DNA from: Thermomicrobiales bacterium
GTDB lineage: Bacteria > Chloroflexota > Chloroflexia > Thermomicrobiales > UBA6265
Direction: 5' to 3'
Assembly (NCBI GenBank): GCA_030447415.1
Contig: JAUJOZ010000029.1
Location: 1-64,000, forward strand
Length of the DNA: 64,000 nt
Part shown: positions 47,221 to 56,597 of the stretch, piece after piece
Position numbering within the stretch: the first letter of the stretch is position 1
How the letters are laid out: the number at the start of each line of letters is the position of its first letter
The notes under the pieces: generated by a model
What the model saw: the letters and a program-made list of their open reading frames with translations, nothing else
Database searches by the model: none
Told to the model about the DNA's origin: nothing
Made by a program: the position numbers and the translations under genes

Positions 47221-47862
47221 TGCCCCCCGGCTACCGTCCTACCACCCCGCACCAGCGTTGCTCTCCGACCCCGCTTGACCACCGCAGAAATAGAACATAT
47301 GGTCTATTGTGCCCCGAGCGCTTCACCGGCGGACTTGGCCTTCGCGCCGGCGGCCCTCCCGGCGAGCGGCCAGGCGTGTCTGGCGTGGGGGGCGACGGGG
47401 CCTGGCTGGGTCAGCCCCCCGGCCAGTTGCCTGGTCGTCGGGTTGAGCGCTGGAGTCGGCGCGGGGGCTGGTCGGGGCGTTGCTGGCGATCGCCCGCGAT
47501 CGACGCTGCGACGCTCGGGAGCCGGATCGGTGGACTGGCTGAGCCATTTGCCCGCCCAGCCGGGGGCGCTGGTGGGGGCGGTCGCCGCGCTCGTGGTGGC
47601 TTTGCCGTGCGGGAGGTCGTGGCGGGGGCACTTGGCGCCATGGGGGGAAGGATCTGTGGGGTAGACCAAGCGGCGGGCGACGCGCGGCCCTGGGGCCGCG
47701 GGCGGTAGTGGCTAGGCAGGACGCGAGAATCTGCGGACCGAGGCGAGGTAACGCTGCGGCAGGAGCGTCGGGCCCGGACGGAGCGGCCGCAAGTGGGGCT
47801 GGCTTTACCCAACACGGATAGGTGCCGCTGACCGGTTTGCCCGAGATGGTCACGTCTGCCGA
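47221..47862. other. Gene-free stretch
   Basis: Long open frames exist in several registers because of high GC, but none has recognisable motifs or a good ribosome site. Confidence 0.3.
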
Positions 47863-48315
47863 TCAAGGCGAACGGCTGCCCAAAGGCCACGGCGTCTCCT
47901 CGTCAGACTGAAACCCCAGGAATCGGTCGATGCCGTTGCTCGTATTGGTGAACCCGTTGCACCACGCGTCAGCGCGATGTGGCCTACCGGGGGCTCCGGT
48001 CGGCGGGCGGTCTGGCGCGCCCTCCCGCGCCGGCTCGGTTAGAACGTCGTGCCATTCGCGGACCGATCAGGTGCTGACCATGCCGTTCCGCACGAACGGA
48101 TCGCCCCTGGCGAACGCCTCGGCGGCGTCGCGGGTGGTGAAGAGGCCCATGGTGGAGAGGACCTTCCCGGGATCGGAGAAGGGGCCGGACATCAGCAGCG
48201 TGCGCTAGGCGCGGCACTCCGGCATGCGCGCCCGGTGGGCGCGGAAGGTCTGGGGGCGCCTCGCGAGAACCTCGGCGGCGGGTTCGGAGAACGCGACGAT
48301 GAGGACGCACTTCAT
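47863..48315 (-). pseudogene. YCII-related protein with an in-frame TAG
   Basis: ATG 48315 follows GGGAGGAG. The frame reads MKCVLIVAFSEPAAEVLARR, FRAHRARMPECRA, then TAG (48207-48205), then RTLLMSGPFSDPGKVLSTMG, LFTTRDAAEAFARGDPFVRN and GMVSTWSVREWHDVL. YCII proteins have exactly this order (a ferredoxin-like fold with GPF and FxxxDPF), so the TAG interrupts a conserved stretch by substitution, not shift. Family similarity ends near residue 93; the frame runs on about 45 residues further, so the original stop also seems lost. Confidence 0.65.
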
Positions 48316-48844
48316 GGGGCACTCCTCCCGATCACCATACGTCCGGGAGTGCGGTCGGGACGCAACCGCCGCCGACGCCGCAAAGGGACAACGTGTGTCG
48401 GTCTGCTTCTGGGCCTCGCCCCTCCGGAACGATATCATCCCCGTCGTGCCCAGCGAAGTGGTTCGCCGACATCGCGCATCGTCCCCATCCGCGCTGAGAC
48501 CACGGAGCCGCATACGGGACGGGCGAACGGCCCCGGGTGCGGCCGGGGCCGTTCGCGAAACGGAGGGTTACCGGCGTCGGTGCTCGACGACGCCGGCCCG
48601 CGCATTGTCACCGAGGTCTGGCGCCAAGGCAACAACCCCTACTGAGAGTAACGGCCGCCACCCCCTCCTTAGCGAAAGGGGTGCTCGCCCGGCGTCGCCC
48701 CACCAAACCCGCCCTTTGACTGGTGCGCGCCGCGCCGCGCCCCCGTCAGACTGGACCACGTGACGACCCGATGGTCGTCGCGCGGTGACGGGCGGCGGCG
48801 CGGGCCGGCACGATCGGCGCAGTGCACGCCTGAGGAGGACTAGC
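48316..48844. other. Intergenic stretch
   Basis: Divergent region between the YCII-like and Cys-rich genes. No gene is supported. GAGGAGGA at its right edge serves the Cys-rich gene. Confidence 0.35.
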
Positions 48845-49750
48845 ATGGATGGGATGCGGTTTGACGAATTGACGAAGGCCCTCGCATCCAACGTGTCCCG
48901 CCGCCGTCTCGTCCGGGGCGCCGTGGGCGGTGCCATGGGCGCGCTCGGCGCTGCGCTCGGTGGACGGGGGACCAGCGCCGAACACACCACTACGGCCTGC
49001 GCTCGCTACACCGGCCTCTGTTCGGTCAGTTGCTGCTGTACCACGGCTGGCGCCCAGTGCGTCTGCTACAGCCGCGACAACTGCCGCTGCCTCTGTCCCG
49101 AGGGCGCCTCATTCGACTACGCTACCAATGCCTGCGTCTGTACCGCCGAGACGGAGCAGGCACCATGTGGCGGCGTCTGCTGCCCCGCCGCGCCGGCCAA
49201 CGCCACGGCCGCCTGCACCAACGGGCAGTGCGATGTCGCGTGCCAGCAGGGCTATCAGCTGTGCGGCGGTCAGTGCACGAGCACCGCCTGCCCGGCGGGG
49301 CGACCTTCAGCCTCACCACCTGCGGGTGCGTCTGCACTGCGACGGGCCAGGCTCCATGCGGGACCGGCACGGCGGCCACCTGCGCGTGCGAGGTCGCGTA
49401 CGGGGAAGCGTGCGACCAGAACACCGACTGCCAGGCGGGCTCCGTCTGCCGACCGCCCGACACGCGGTTTGACCAGACCTGCACCACGACGGGCCCGGGC
49501 GGGGCGTGCTGCCTCAACACCGCGGTCGCGGAGGCCCGTGTGACGAGGCCGCCGATTGCCGCGGCTTCGGGGAGAACGACCCGTGCCAGGCCGTGACCTG
49601 CGAAGGCGGTGTGTGCGTGGTTCGGGGGTGCCGTGCTGCACCGGCCTGGCCGACAACGCGACCTGCTTCAACATCAGCCAGATCCAGGTCTGCTGCGGGG
49701 GCGTCTGCTGCCCTGTGGGGCAAAGTTGCGTCGGCCGGACGTGCCAATAG
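48845..49750 (+). pseudogene. Secreted Cys-rich protein with Tat-like signal, frameshifted
   Basis: ATG 48845 follows AGGAGGA. The N-terminus MDGMRFDELTKALASNVSRR continues RRLVRGAVGGAMGALGAALG, a twin-arginine-like signal common in Thermomicrobia proteins of this type. The body is very Cys-rich (LCSVSCCCTTAGAQCVCYSR, CGGVCCPAAPANATAACTN, CDVACQQGYQLCGGQC), with repeated C-x-CG spacing. Shifts near 49295, 49500 and 49630 are needed to reach FSLTTCGCVCTATGQAPCGT, ADCRGFGENDPCQAVTCEGG and the end IQVCCGGVCCPVGQSCVGRT. Disulfide-stabilised extracellular repeats are likely. Confidence 0.65.
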
Positions 49751-50257
49751 CGGTCAGGGCGGCCGAGGTCCCGTGAGAGGGGGCGTCACCCGGCGCCCCT
49801 CCATTCCAAAGTTGTGTTTAGGATTAGTCCGCCGCGAGGGCTCCATCTCCCGCCGTGCCCACCGCAGCCGGTGCCGTCGTGTCCATGCCGGGGTGATCGC
49901 CAGCTGCGTCCAGGCGACGGCGCACCTCTGCTCGGATCCGCGATGATGCGCTGGTCGGCGCGGAACAACGGCGCTGGCACGCCTCCAGGTGGCGAACGGC
50001 CTCGGCGACGCCCGCTCGGACTCGTTGGCTAGCCCCTGGCGCGGGCATGGCTACTCGGCGACGATGCCGGCCATGCGCGAGCGGGACACGGCGATTCTCG
50101 CCATGTGCAGCGATCCGACGCCCTGGTGCGAAACCGCGCAGGGTATTCGCGCGTCCTAGGGCCGTCGGCCGGGCCCCCTCCCGGTCCCGCCGGCGCTGCA
50201 CCCCCGGGGGTCCCGGCTTCCCACCCGGCCCCGGGGGCTGCCCTTCTTCCAGCTGCC
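49751..50257. other. Gene-free stretch
   Basis: Runs of G and C form many possible hairpins but no protein is supported. Confidence 0.35.
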
Positions 50258-50296
50258 TAAAACCGACGAGTCCGGCCTGTGCGGGGCCGGACTCGT
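50258..50296 (-). terminator. Intrinsic terminator read on the minus strand
   Basis: ACGAGTCCGGCC and GGCCGGACTCGT form a perfect 12-bp stem (50266-50277 with 50285-50296). On the minus strand it is followed by CGGTTTTAGG, giving a short U tract. It lies about 190 nt beyond the anti-sigma-like gene at 51260-50484. Confidence 0.65.
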
Positions 50297-50483
50297 GGGG
50301 GAGAGGGGTGGGGGCGGGGAGACGCCCCCGGGACTTGGGAGTCATCCAGGTCTACGTCGTCACCGCGACAATGGATGCGTGGGCGCCGAGGCCGCGTCTC
50401 CCGCAACCGCCGGCGCGCCGGCTCAGCATCCCTGATCGTGACGCTGGGCTAGCGGCCCGAGAGGCGCTCGGACCCGTGGCGGC

Positions 50484-51260
50484 TTAGGGCGTGTCGTCGT
50501 CGCCCGGGTCCAGCACGCCCGTCGTCACCAGGGCGACACCGCCGCCGATGCCGGACCCAAGCCCCTCGGCGCTGGGCGCGACATCACGGCTTGTCCCTGG
50601 CTCCACCCCGCTGAGCATCAAGCGGTCGCGCGGCGCCGCGGCCGGCCCGGCGGAGCCGATGAGGGTCTCCCCGGCGGTGCCCCAGTGGTCGCTGCCCGCC
50701 TGCGTCTGTGGAAGGAGCCCGGCGGTCGGGCGGTCGTCGACCGGCGCCTTCAGGTGCAGTGCCCAGCCCCCGACGAGCGCCAGCGCAAGGACCAAGGCCA
50801 CCGACCGCGACACGGCGAACGGGACCGGAGACCACCGGTGCGGTGGCGGCGCGGCAAGCGTCGGCACCGCGGGCTGCGGCGGGCGGGCTTCGGGGTGCCG
50901 GGGCGCGGGACGCCCGAGCCACGCGCGCGGCGCGGCGGGCCGCACGGAGGCGGCCTGGGCGGCGGCGACGCGGGCGAGGAGAGCGGCCTTGACCACGGGG
51001 CGGGGCGCGGCGGGGGGAGCCAGCAGGCCCAGCGGCGCGACGGCTCGACGGTTCGCCGCCACCAGCCGGGCACAGCGCCCGCAGCCACGGCAGTGGTCCT
51101 CGACCCGCACCCGCTCGACCGGCTCGAGGGCGCCGAGCGCGTAGGCCGCGGCGAGGTCGTCAACGTGGAGGGGACGGGCCCGCCGCCCCGTCTCCCGTCG
51201 AGACGGGGACCGGCGTCGAGGCTCGTCCGGATGCTCGTGGCCGTCGCTCATCGTGCCCAT
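50484..51260 (-). CDS. Zinc-finger anti-sigma-like membrane protein, second copy
   Basis: A 258-residue protein from ATG 51260 (an in-frame ATG at 51251 is also possible). The zf-HC2 region reads HVDDLAAAYALGALEPVERV followed by HCRGCGRC, matching the paralogue at 15694 (HIDDLAAPYALGALEPEDV, HCRVCRSC). A membrane helix lies in SRSVALVLALALVGGWAL, then an outer tail. As with the other copy no sigma factor gene is adjacent. It is first in a minus-strand run with the cupin-like and sortase genes, which may place the surface locus under sigma/anti-sigma control; this is inference. Confidence 0.78.
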   Translation of the reverse strand: MGTMSDGHEHPDEPRRRSPSRRETGRRARPLHVDDLAAAYALGALEPVERVRVEDHCRGCGRCARLVAANRRAVAPLGLLAPPAAPRPVVKAALLARVAAAQAASVRPAAPRAWLGRPAPRHPEARPPQPAVPTLAAPPPHRWSPVPFAVSRSVALVLALALVGGWALHLKAPVDDRPTAGLLPQTQAGSDHWGTAGETLIGSAGPAAAPRDRLMLSGVEPGTSRDVAPSAEGLGSGIGGGVALVTTGVLDPGDDDTP

Positions 51261-51468
51261 CCCTCGGCGCCCGCCCCGCGCGCTCCACTGGCTGTCGGCG
51301 CCTGGTCGCGTCGCAACCCTGCCCTGCGCTGGACCGCCACGGCTGGCCCTGGGCACACCGGGCGCGCCGGCGGGCCCGAGGGTCCTGCATGGTATACGTC
51401 GACTGTCCCGCCTCCGGATGTCGCGGGTGTCCACCGCCGCACCTTCCCGCGGTCGGCGCGCACGACCG

Positions 51469-52293
51469 TTACGGCACCGGGGCGACCGTGAGCACGTAGA
51501 CCGCGATCGGGGCGGCGCCCGGGTTGCGCACCACCCCGTCGGCGCCCGTTGCCACCGCACCCGTCACGGCCGCCACCCACTGGCCGGTCCCCGGTGGGGT
51601 CACCGGCACCCCGGCTCCCGGCGCCAGCGTCAGGCGTCGCAGGCGGACGGCCAGCGGCCCTGCCGGCACCGCTTCCAGCGCGGTCCTGAGCAGCACCCGG
51701 CCGGTGGCACCGGTCACGGCGAACGGGGTCCACCACTCGGACCCCGGCCGCCGCAGCACGACGGCCACGGCCTCCAGCGCCTCTGGTCCCGTGCTGCGCT
51801 CCGCGAGGGAACTGACCCCCAGCGGGTAGAGGATGCTGTCGCCTGGACCCAGGGTAACCTCGGTCCCGCCCCGGACCGTCGCGGGCCCGGCCGTCGGGGT
51901 AGTGGTACCGGCGCTGCGGGTGACGACCATGTTGACGGGGGTGCGGACCGCGTAGCCACCGCGCAGGACCGTGACGATCGCCGCGGCCGGGTAGGTGCCC
52001 GGGCCGGTTACCACCCCCGGCATCGCGCCACCCGTGACTCCGTCTTTGTCCCCGCCTCCCGCCGCCTGGTGGATCTCTCCCACCAGCAGCAGCACGACCC
52101 GCGAGGGGGGCGACGTCCGCGGCGACGCGCGGGGCACGAACTCGGCCGGGACCACAAGGTCAATCAGGGTATCGCCGGTGATGGCCGGTGGTGCCGCGGG
52201 GAGTGCCTCCTGGGCCGCGGTGGGGGCATAGCCGGCGCCCAGGAGGGCGAGGGCCAGGGCAACGCGGACGGCGACGACCGAGCGGCGGCGCAT
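51469..52293 (-). CDS. Secreted cupin-like protein
   Basis: A 274-residue exported protein from ATG 52293; signal peptide VAVRVALALALLGAGYAP. The body has two cupin-like half barrels: GTEVTLGPGDSILYPLGVSS in the first and LRRLTLAPGAGVPVTPPGTG in the second. The metal-binding histidines of typical cupins are not evident. Similar to, but shorter than, the cupin/SH3 protein at 21605-20322. It lies between the second anti-sigma gene and the sortase on the same strand. Confidence 0.65.
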   Translation of the reverse strand: MRRRSVVAVRVALALALLGAGYAPTAAQEALPAAPPAITGDTLIDLVVPAEFVPRASPRTSPPSRVVLLLVGEIHQAAGGGDKDGVTGGAMPGVVTGPGTYPAAAIVTVLRGGYAVRTPVNMVVTRSAGTTTPTAGPATVRGGTEVTLGPGDSILYPLGVSSLAERSTGPEALEAVAVVLRRPGSEWWTPFAVTGATGRVLLRTALEAVPAGPLAVRLRRLTLAPGAGVPVTPPGTGQWVAAVTGAVATGADGVVRNPGAAPIAVYVLTVAPVP

Positions 52294-52771
52294 AATGGCT
52301 CCCCGTGCGTGCGGTGGCCCGGCGGCGCCGGTGCGTCGCATCATACTCGACCGGGCGCCAGCGCGCGGCGCTCGGCGCCTCGGCGGACGCGGCCGCCAAG
52401 CGGGGCTGAGGCGTGCGGCGGGGCGGGCGCCGCGCGGGCGGCCCGCGCCCCGCGTCGGAGAGGGCGGGGCTGGTACTGCAGCGCGCCGAGTCTCGTATCC
52501 GTTGCGCCGTTCCGTGCCGCCGGTTGGGGGAGGCGGGGGCGGCGACACCTGCGGTGAGCACGCCGGCGCCGTAGTGGGCCGCCACCCGGCACGGGAACCA
52601 CCAGGCGGGGACGGCCAATGCGGCGGTCCGGCCCGCCGTTCCACGTTGGCACCGGCGCTCTCCCCGACGCGAACCCGGCCGTTGGCCGCCATCGCACGGC
52701 ACTCGAGCAGGATGCTCCAGGCGCGGCCCGGGTCGCAGACGCGCCAGGCCACGACGCGGCCGCGCTGGGGG

Positions 52772-53384
52772 CTAGGCGACGCGTCCGGCCCGGGCCACCA
52801 GCCGGGCGAGGTATTCGCCCGTGGCCTCGTCAAACGCGCCACCACAGGCCATCAGCGTCAGCGCCGGCGTGTCGGTCGGGCCCACGATCGCCTGGAGCCG
52901 CTCCGGCGCAAGCTCGGCCACGGGGTAGAGGGTGCTCCACTGCACCCGGTAGGTGTAGACGGTACCGTCGTCGCCGGTCACATGGATCTCGTCACCCCGG
53001 CGTCAACGCCTTGAGCGACCAGAAGACCGCCGGTCCGACCGCCCAGCCATCGACGTGCCCGGCCATGACGGTATTGCCGATCCCGCCGAGGCGGGCCGAA
53101 TCCTGGTACCAGGCGACGACCCAGGGACCGCTCGGGTTCTGCATCACCCCGTCGACGATGGCGACCGTCTCGACCGCGGCGTCCACCCGAGCCGCGTCGA
53201 TCCGGATGGCCGACGGGCGGACCCGGTGAGAGCCGGTCCTAGCGGGCAGCACGCGGCCGAGGGGGCCGGCGCGCGTCCCGCCCCAGATGGGCACCTCACC
53301 GACCGGGGACGCGGTAAGTGGGGCCTGGGCGACGACCGTCGCCGTACTCCCGTCATCCTGATCGCCAGCGCTCAGCCGGGACAC
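52772..53384 (-). CDS. Sortase (class D/E-like transpeptidase), frameshifted in a G run
   Basis: Sortases cleave LPxTG-type signals and attach proteins to the wall. GTG 53384 (SRLSAGDQDD) is chosen because AGGAGG lies 8 nt upstream. The domain reads RIDAARVDAAVETVAIVDG, MQNPSGPWVVAWYQDSARLG and NTVMAGHVDGWAVGPAVF with the catalytic His. At about 52998 CCGGGGTGACG breaks the frame; removing one G gives PGDEIHVTGDDGTVYTYRV, then PALTLMACGG with the catalytic Cys and EYLARLVARAG with the likely Arg. No N-terminal membrane helix is visible, which is odd for a sortase. Divergent from the LPATG gene 600 bp away, its probable substrate. Confidence 0.78.
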
Positions 53385-53981
53385 ACCGAGCCCCTCCTGT
53401 CGCTGGTTAGTGGCTCCATCCCCACACCAGCCGCCCACCGCTCCCCGCCTCGCTTCGTCGAGGGTCAGAGGTCGAGCCTGAGATCGTCTGATCTCGCGGG
53501 GCCACCGCAACCGTGCGGTCGGCCTGGCCGGAGGGCATCCATCGCTCGCCGCCTCCCCCACCTGCCAACTTGCCGACTCCCCGTCTAGCCGACTACCCGT
53601 CTAGCCGACCAGCCGACCAGCCGACCAGCCGACTTGCCGGCTTGCCGTCTCGCCGCCTCCCCGCCCCCCTGTGACTTCCCGGCGCTTGCCCACCGGCCCC
53701 GGAGTTGTTACGATGCCCGCAGACAACGGAGCAGTCCGGGCGTCCGGCCCTGGCTGGCCTCGACCGCGCGGAGGGCGCGCGACTGGCCGCCGGGAACCAG
53801 CGGGGCGCCGCGTTCGGGATCCGAACCGGGCTGCCGGCTGTTCTGTTGCACGACGAACCTCGTTCCGCACGATCCCTGAGCACGGCCCCCCGCTGGTTGG
53901 ACGGTGGAGTGATCCGTGCCCAGGAAACCATCCGCGGAGCCAACGGGGGCGCACGAGGGGACTCGGTAGGGGAGGGGAACC
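53385..53981. other. Divergent intergenic region between sortase and LPATG gene
   Basis: It holds an 8-bp tandem repeat (annotated separately) and must contain the promoters of both genes. GTAGGGGAGGGGAACC at 53965-53980 is the ribosome site for the plus gene. Confidence 0.4.
53590..53650. repeat. Short tandem repeat AGCCGACC
   Basis: Three to four perfect units of AGCCGACC with flanking degenerate CTTGCCGGC and CGTCTAGCC copies. Non-coding. Confidence 0.8.
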
Positions 53982-56390
53982 ATGAAGCGAGCGGTGATGA
54001 GCGTCCGGCTCCTGGTCGGCCTGATCTTGCTGGCGGGCCTGTTGGGAGTCGCGAGCCCGACCGTCCGCGCCCAGGACGCCGGCGATGGATTCGGCGGCGA
54101 GCCGTCCTATCCTGTGGTCGACGAGAGCGGAGACGCCGCAGCCGGCGACGGCGCCTACACGCCGCCCGTCACCGGCGAACCGGGCGCCGACGCCGACACG
54201 AGTGGCGCCGACGCCGACGCCGATACGAGTGGTGCCACCGACGTCGACGACACGAGTGGCGCCGCCGAGGTCGACGACACGGTCGTCACCGCCGCCGAGG
54301 CGTTCACCGTCAATGTCTGGTGCGCACCGTCCGGTGACGGCCAGACGGCCTGTACCTTCACGCCCAGTGGCGATGCGGGCACGGCGATCTCCAGCTTGTT
54401 CATTCCCCTCTTCACGATCGACACCTGCAACGCCGGGGTCGTCAGTTACGGAACCGGCCAGCTCTGGCAGAACGGGGTCCGCAGCCCGGCCTCGTGGCAT
54501 GCAGGCGCCGGCCCGGCGGTCACCCTGACCTTCCACGGCACCGACGGCACGATCTTCCCCCTCAACGGGACGAGCGCGACCTACACGATTGAGGCAGGCG
54601 GCACCTCGTACAGCGCCACGGGGCCGCTTCTCGGCTGCACGAACGACGTCATCCCCGACGACGACGAAATCGTCCCCGGCGAGACCATCGGCGTACCTGT
54701 CACCGTCTGGAACTGTGACGAAAACTCGATCGAGGCCGCGGAAGAAGGCGTCGATCCCAACTGCTTCCCGGTCGCTGGCGTCGGACTCAGCGTCTCGATC
54801 GATGGCGGCACGCCCTTCACCGCCGTGACCGAGGAAGGCGGCGTCTACTACGTCGAAGGAACCCCGGGCTCGGTTGTCGAGGTTGCACTGCTCGACGGGC
54901 CGGCCCTTGCCGGCTACGAGTCGCTCGACGGCGGTGCCGGCTCGACCGAGATCGCCGACGACGCGAGCCTCGACTTCTATAACGTCCTCGTCGACGATAC
55001 GGTTGAGCCGACGCCGGCGCCGACGCCAGAGCCAACTCCGGCCCCCACGCCCGAGCCGACGCCGTCTCCCACGCCTGACCCGACCCCATCCCCAACGCCG
55101 GTTCCGGTGGCCGCCGGACGGCTCCAGATCGTCAACGGTAGCTGCCCCACCTCCGGTGACGCGCGCACCGAGTTCACCGTCATCGAGCCCGACTCCATCG
55201 TCGCCGCCGAGGTGACCTGTGCCGCCAAGGCGGGCGCGTCGCTCACCATCACCGGCGGCACCCTTCCCGCGGCCGGCCTCACCCTCACCACCGACGCCCT
55301 CGGCGCCATCCGCCATGAGTTGAGCGCCGGCGTCTACACCGTCACCGAGGGCTCCAGCGGCGAGTCGGTCACGGTCGAAGTGTTCGAGGGCGAGCTGTCG
55401 GTCGTCGTCGCGATCGATTACTTCCAGCCGCCGAGCGGCGTCCTCCGCATCGTCCGCTTCCGCTGCACCGGCGGCGACGCCGAAGGCACCACGGTCAGCG
55501 TCGTCCTCGGCGCCGACCCGGACGCCACCGTCACCCCCGGCGCTGGCTGCGTCGGCGTCAACGGCCAGTTCCAGATCGGCGACGGCACCCCGTTCGAGAT
55601 CGGTGACGACGGCGTCCTCCTCCTCCCGATCGAGATCGGCTCCTACACCCTGACTGATCTCTCCTCCGGCACTAGCGCCCAGGTCACCGTCGCGCTCGGC
55701 GCCACGACCGACGTCGTCGTCGAGGAGGTTGTCCTCACGGGCAGCGTCAGCGGCACCCACTTCTTCTGCGACGACCCGCTCTCCGGGAATCAGGACCCGA
55801 CCGACCCGGCGTACTTCGAGGTCAACTGCACCGAGCCGAATGCCAACGCGACCCTCACCCTCGTCGACGCCGACGGTAACCAGGTCGCCACGGCGACCAC
55901 CGACGCCGACGGCGGCTTCGTCTTCGCCGACCTGGTGCCCGGCACCTACGCGATCCGGGCGGCGAACGGCTGTGCCAGCTTCGTCGGTGGCGAGGATGTC
56001 TCCGGCGGCTTCGACGTCGCGGCCGGTGACGAGATCGAGGTCACCGTCTTCAGTTGCGCGGCGGCCCCCGCCCCAGCCCCCGGCGACGGCGACGGCGACG
56101 GCGATGGCGACGGTGACGGTGACGGCAATACCCCGACCGACAACGTCACCCCCGACGACACGAGCCCGGGCGGTGGCACCGCTCCGGTCGTGGACGCCCC
56201 GGCCGAGGGCACCGCGCCGAATGTCGCCGCGAGCGTCCCGTCCACCGTGGGCTCCGTGACGACGCTCCCGGCCACCGGCGCCGGACCGGGCACGATTGCC
56301 GGCCGGACCTCCGGCGGGGGGTGGGCCCTGCTCGCCGTTGTCACCGTGGCGCTCCTCGGGGCGACGGCGGCGCGCCGGCGGTTCGCCTAG
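53982..56390 (+). CDS. Large LPATG-anchored surface protein with Cna-B/SpaA-like repeats
   Basis: An intact 802-residue protein. Signal peptide RLLVGLILLAGLLGVASP. An Asp/Ala/Thr-rich segment is followed by beta-sandwich domains; the region ALLDGPALAGYESLDGG and later TTDADGGFVFADLVPGTYAI match Cna-B/SpaA-type repeats. A Pro-Thr stalk (PTPAPTPEPTPAPTPEPTP) sits near residue 345, and a (GD)n run near residue 705. The C-terminus is a full sorting signal: TTLPATG, a hydrophobic span (WALLAVVTVALLGAT) and ARRRFA. It lies divergent from the sortase and is the best candidate substrate. Confidence 0.88.
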   Translation: MKRAVMSVRLLVGLILLAGLLGVASPTVRAQDAGDGFGGEPSYPVVDESGDAAAGDGAYTPPVTGEPGADADTSGADADADTSGATDVDDTSGAAEVDDTVVTAAEAFTVNVWCAPSGDGQTACTFTPSGDAGTAISSLFIPLFTIDTCNAGVVSYGTGQLWQNGVRSPASWHAGAGPAVTLTFHGTDGTIFPLNGTSATYTIEAGGTSYSATGPLLGCTNDVIPDDDEIVPGETIGVPVTVWNCDENSIEAAEEGVDPNCFPVAGVGLSVSIDGGTPFTAVTEEGGVYYVEGTPGSVVEVALLDGPALAGYESLDGGAGSTEIADDASLDFYNVLVDDTVEPTPAPTPEPTPAPTPEPTPSPTPDPTPSPTPVPVAAGRLQIVNGSCPTSGDARTEFTVIEPDSIVAAEVTCAAKAGASLTITGGTLPAAGLTLTTDALGAIRHELSAGVYTVTEGSSGESVTVEVFEGELSVVVAIDYFQPPSGVLRIVRFRCTGGDAEGTTVSVVLGADPDATVTPGAGCVGVNGQFQIGDGTPFEIGDDGVLLLPIEIGSYTLTDLSSGTSAQVTVALGATTDVVVEEVVLTGSVSGTHFFCDDPLSGNQDPTDPAYFEVNCTEPNANATLTLVDADGNQVATATTDADGGFVFADLVPGTYAIRAANGCASFVGGEDVSGGFDVAAGDEIEVTVFSCAAAPAPAPGDGDGDGDGDGDGDGNTPTDNVTPDDTSPGGGTAPVVDAPAEGTAPNVAASVPSTVGSVTTLPATGAGPGTIAGRTSGGGWALLAVVTVALLGATAARRRFA

Positions 56391-56437
56391 CGAACCCCGC
56401 TCGCGCGGCGGGCGCCCAAGCACATCGGTGGACCGAC

Positions 56438-56467
56438 GACGGGGCGGCCATGCTTGGCCGCCCCGTC
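56438..56467 (+). terminator. Terminator hairpin after the LPATG gene
   Basis: GACGGGGCGGCC (56438-56449) pairs perfectly over 12 bp with GGCCGCCCCGTC (56456-56467), loop ATGCTT. No T tract. Confidence 0.65.
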
Positions 56468-56597
56468 GCCTACCATCTGGGGTATCTTCTCACGGGCCGC
56501 ACGCCTTGAGCCGTCCGGAACGGCAAAGGCCAGCGGGCGTCGCGGTCGCCTTCGGCAGCCAAGTTAACGGAGCCACGCCCTGGGGTCGCGCGCTGGG

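Noticed and set aside
47304-47853. Overlapping frames resembling a transposase tail
   Set aside because: No catalytic motif could be found in any register.
52990-53000. TGA in the sortase as selenocysteine
   Set aside because: The sequence after the TGA in that frame is not sortase; removing one G from the GGGG run restores the domain, so this is a frameshift.
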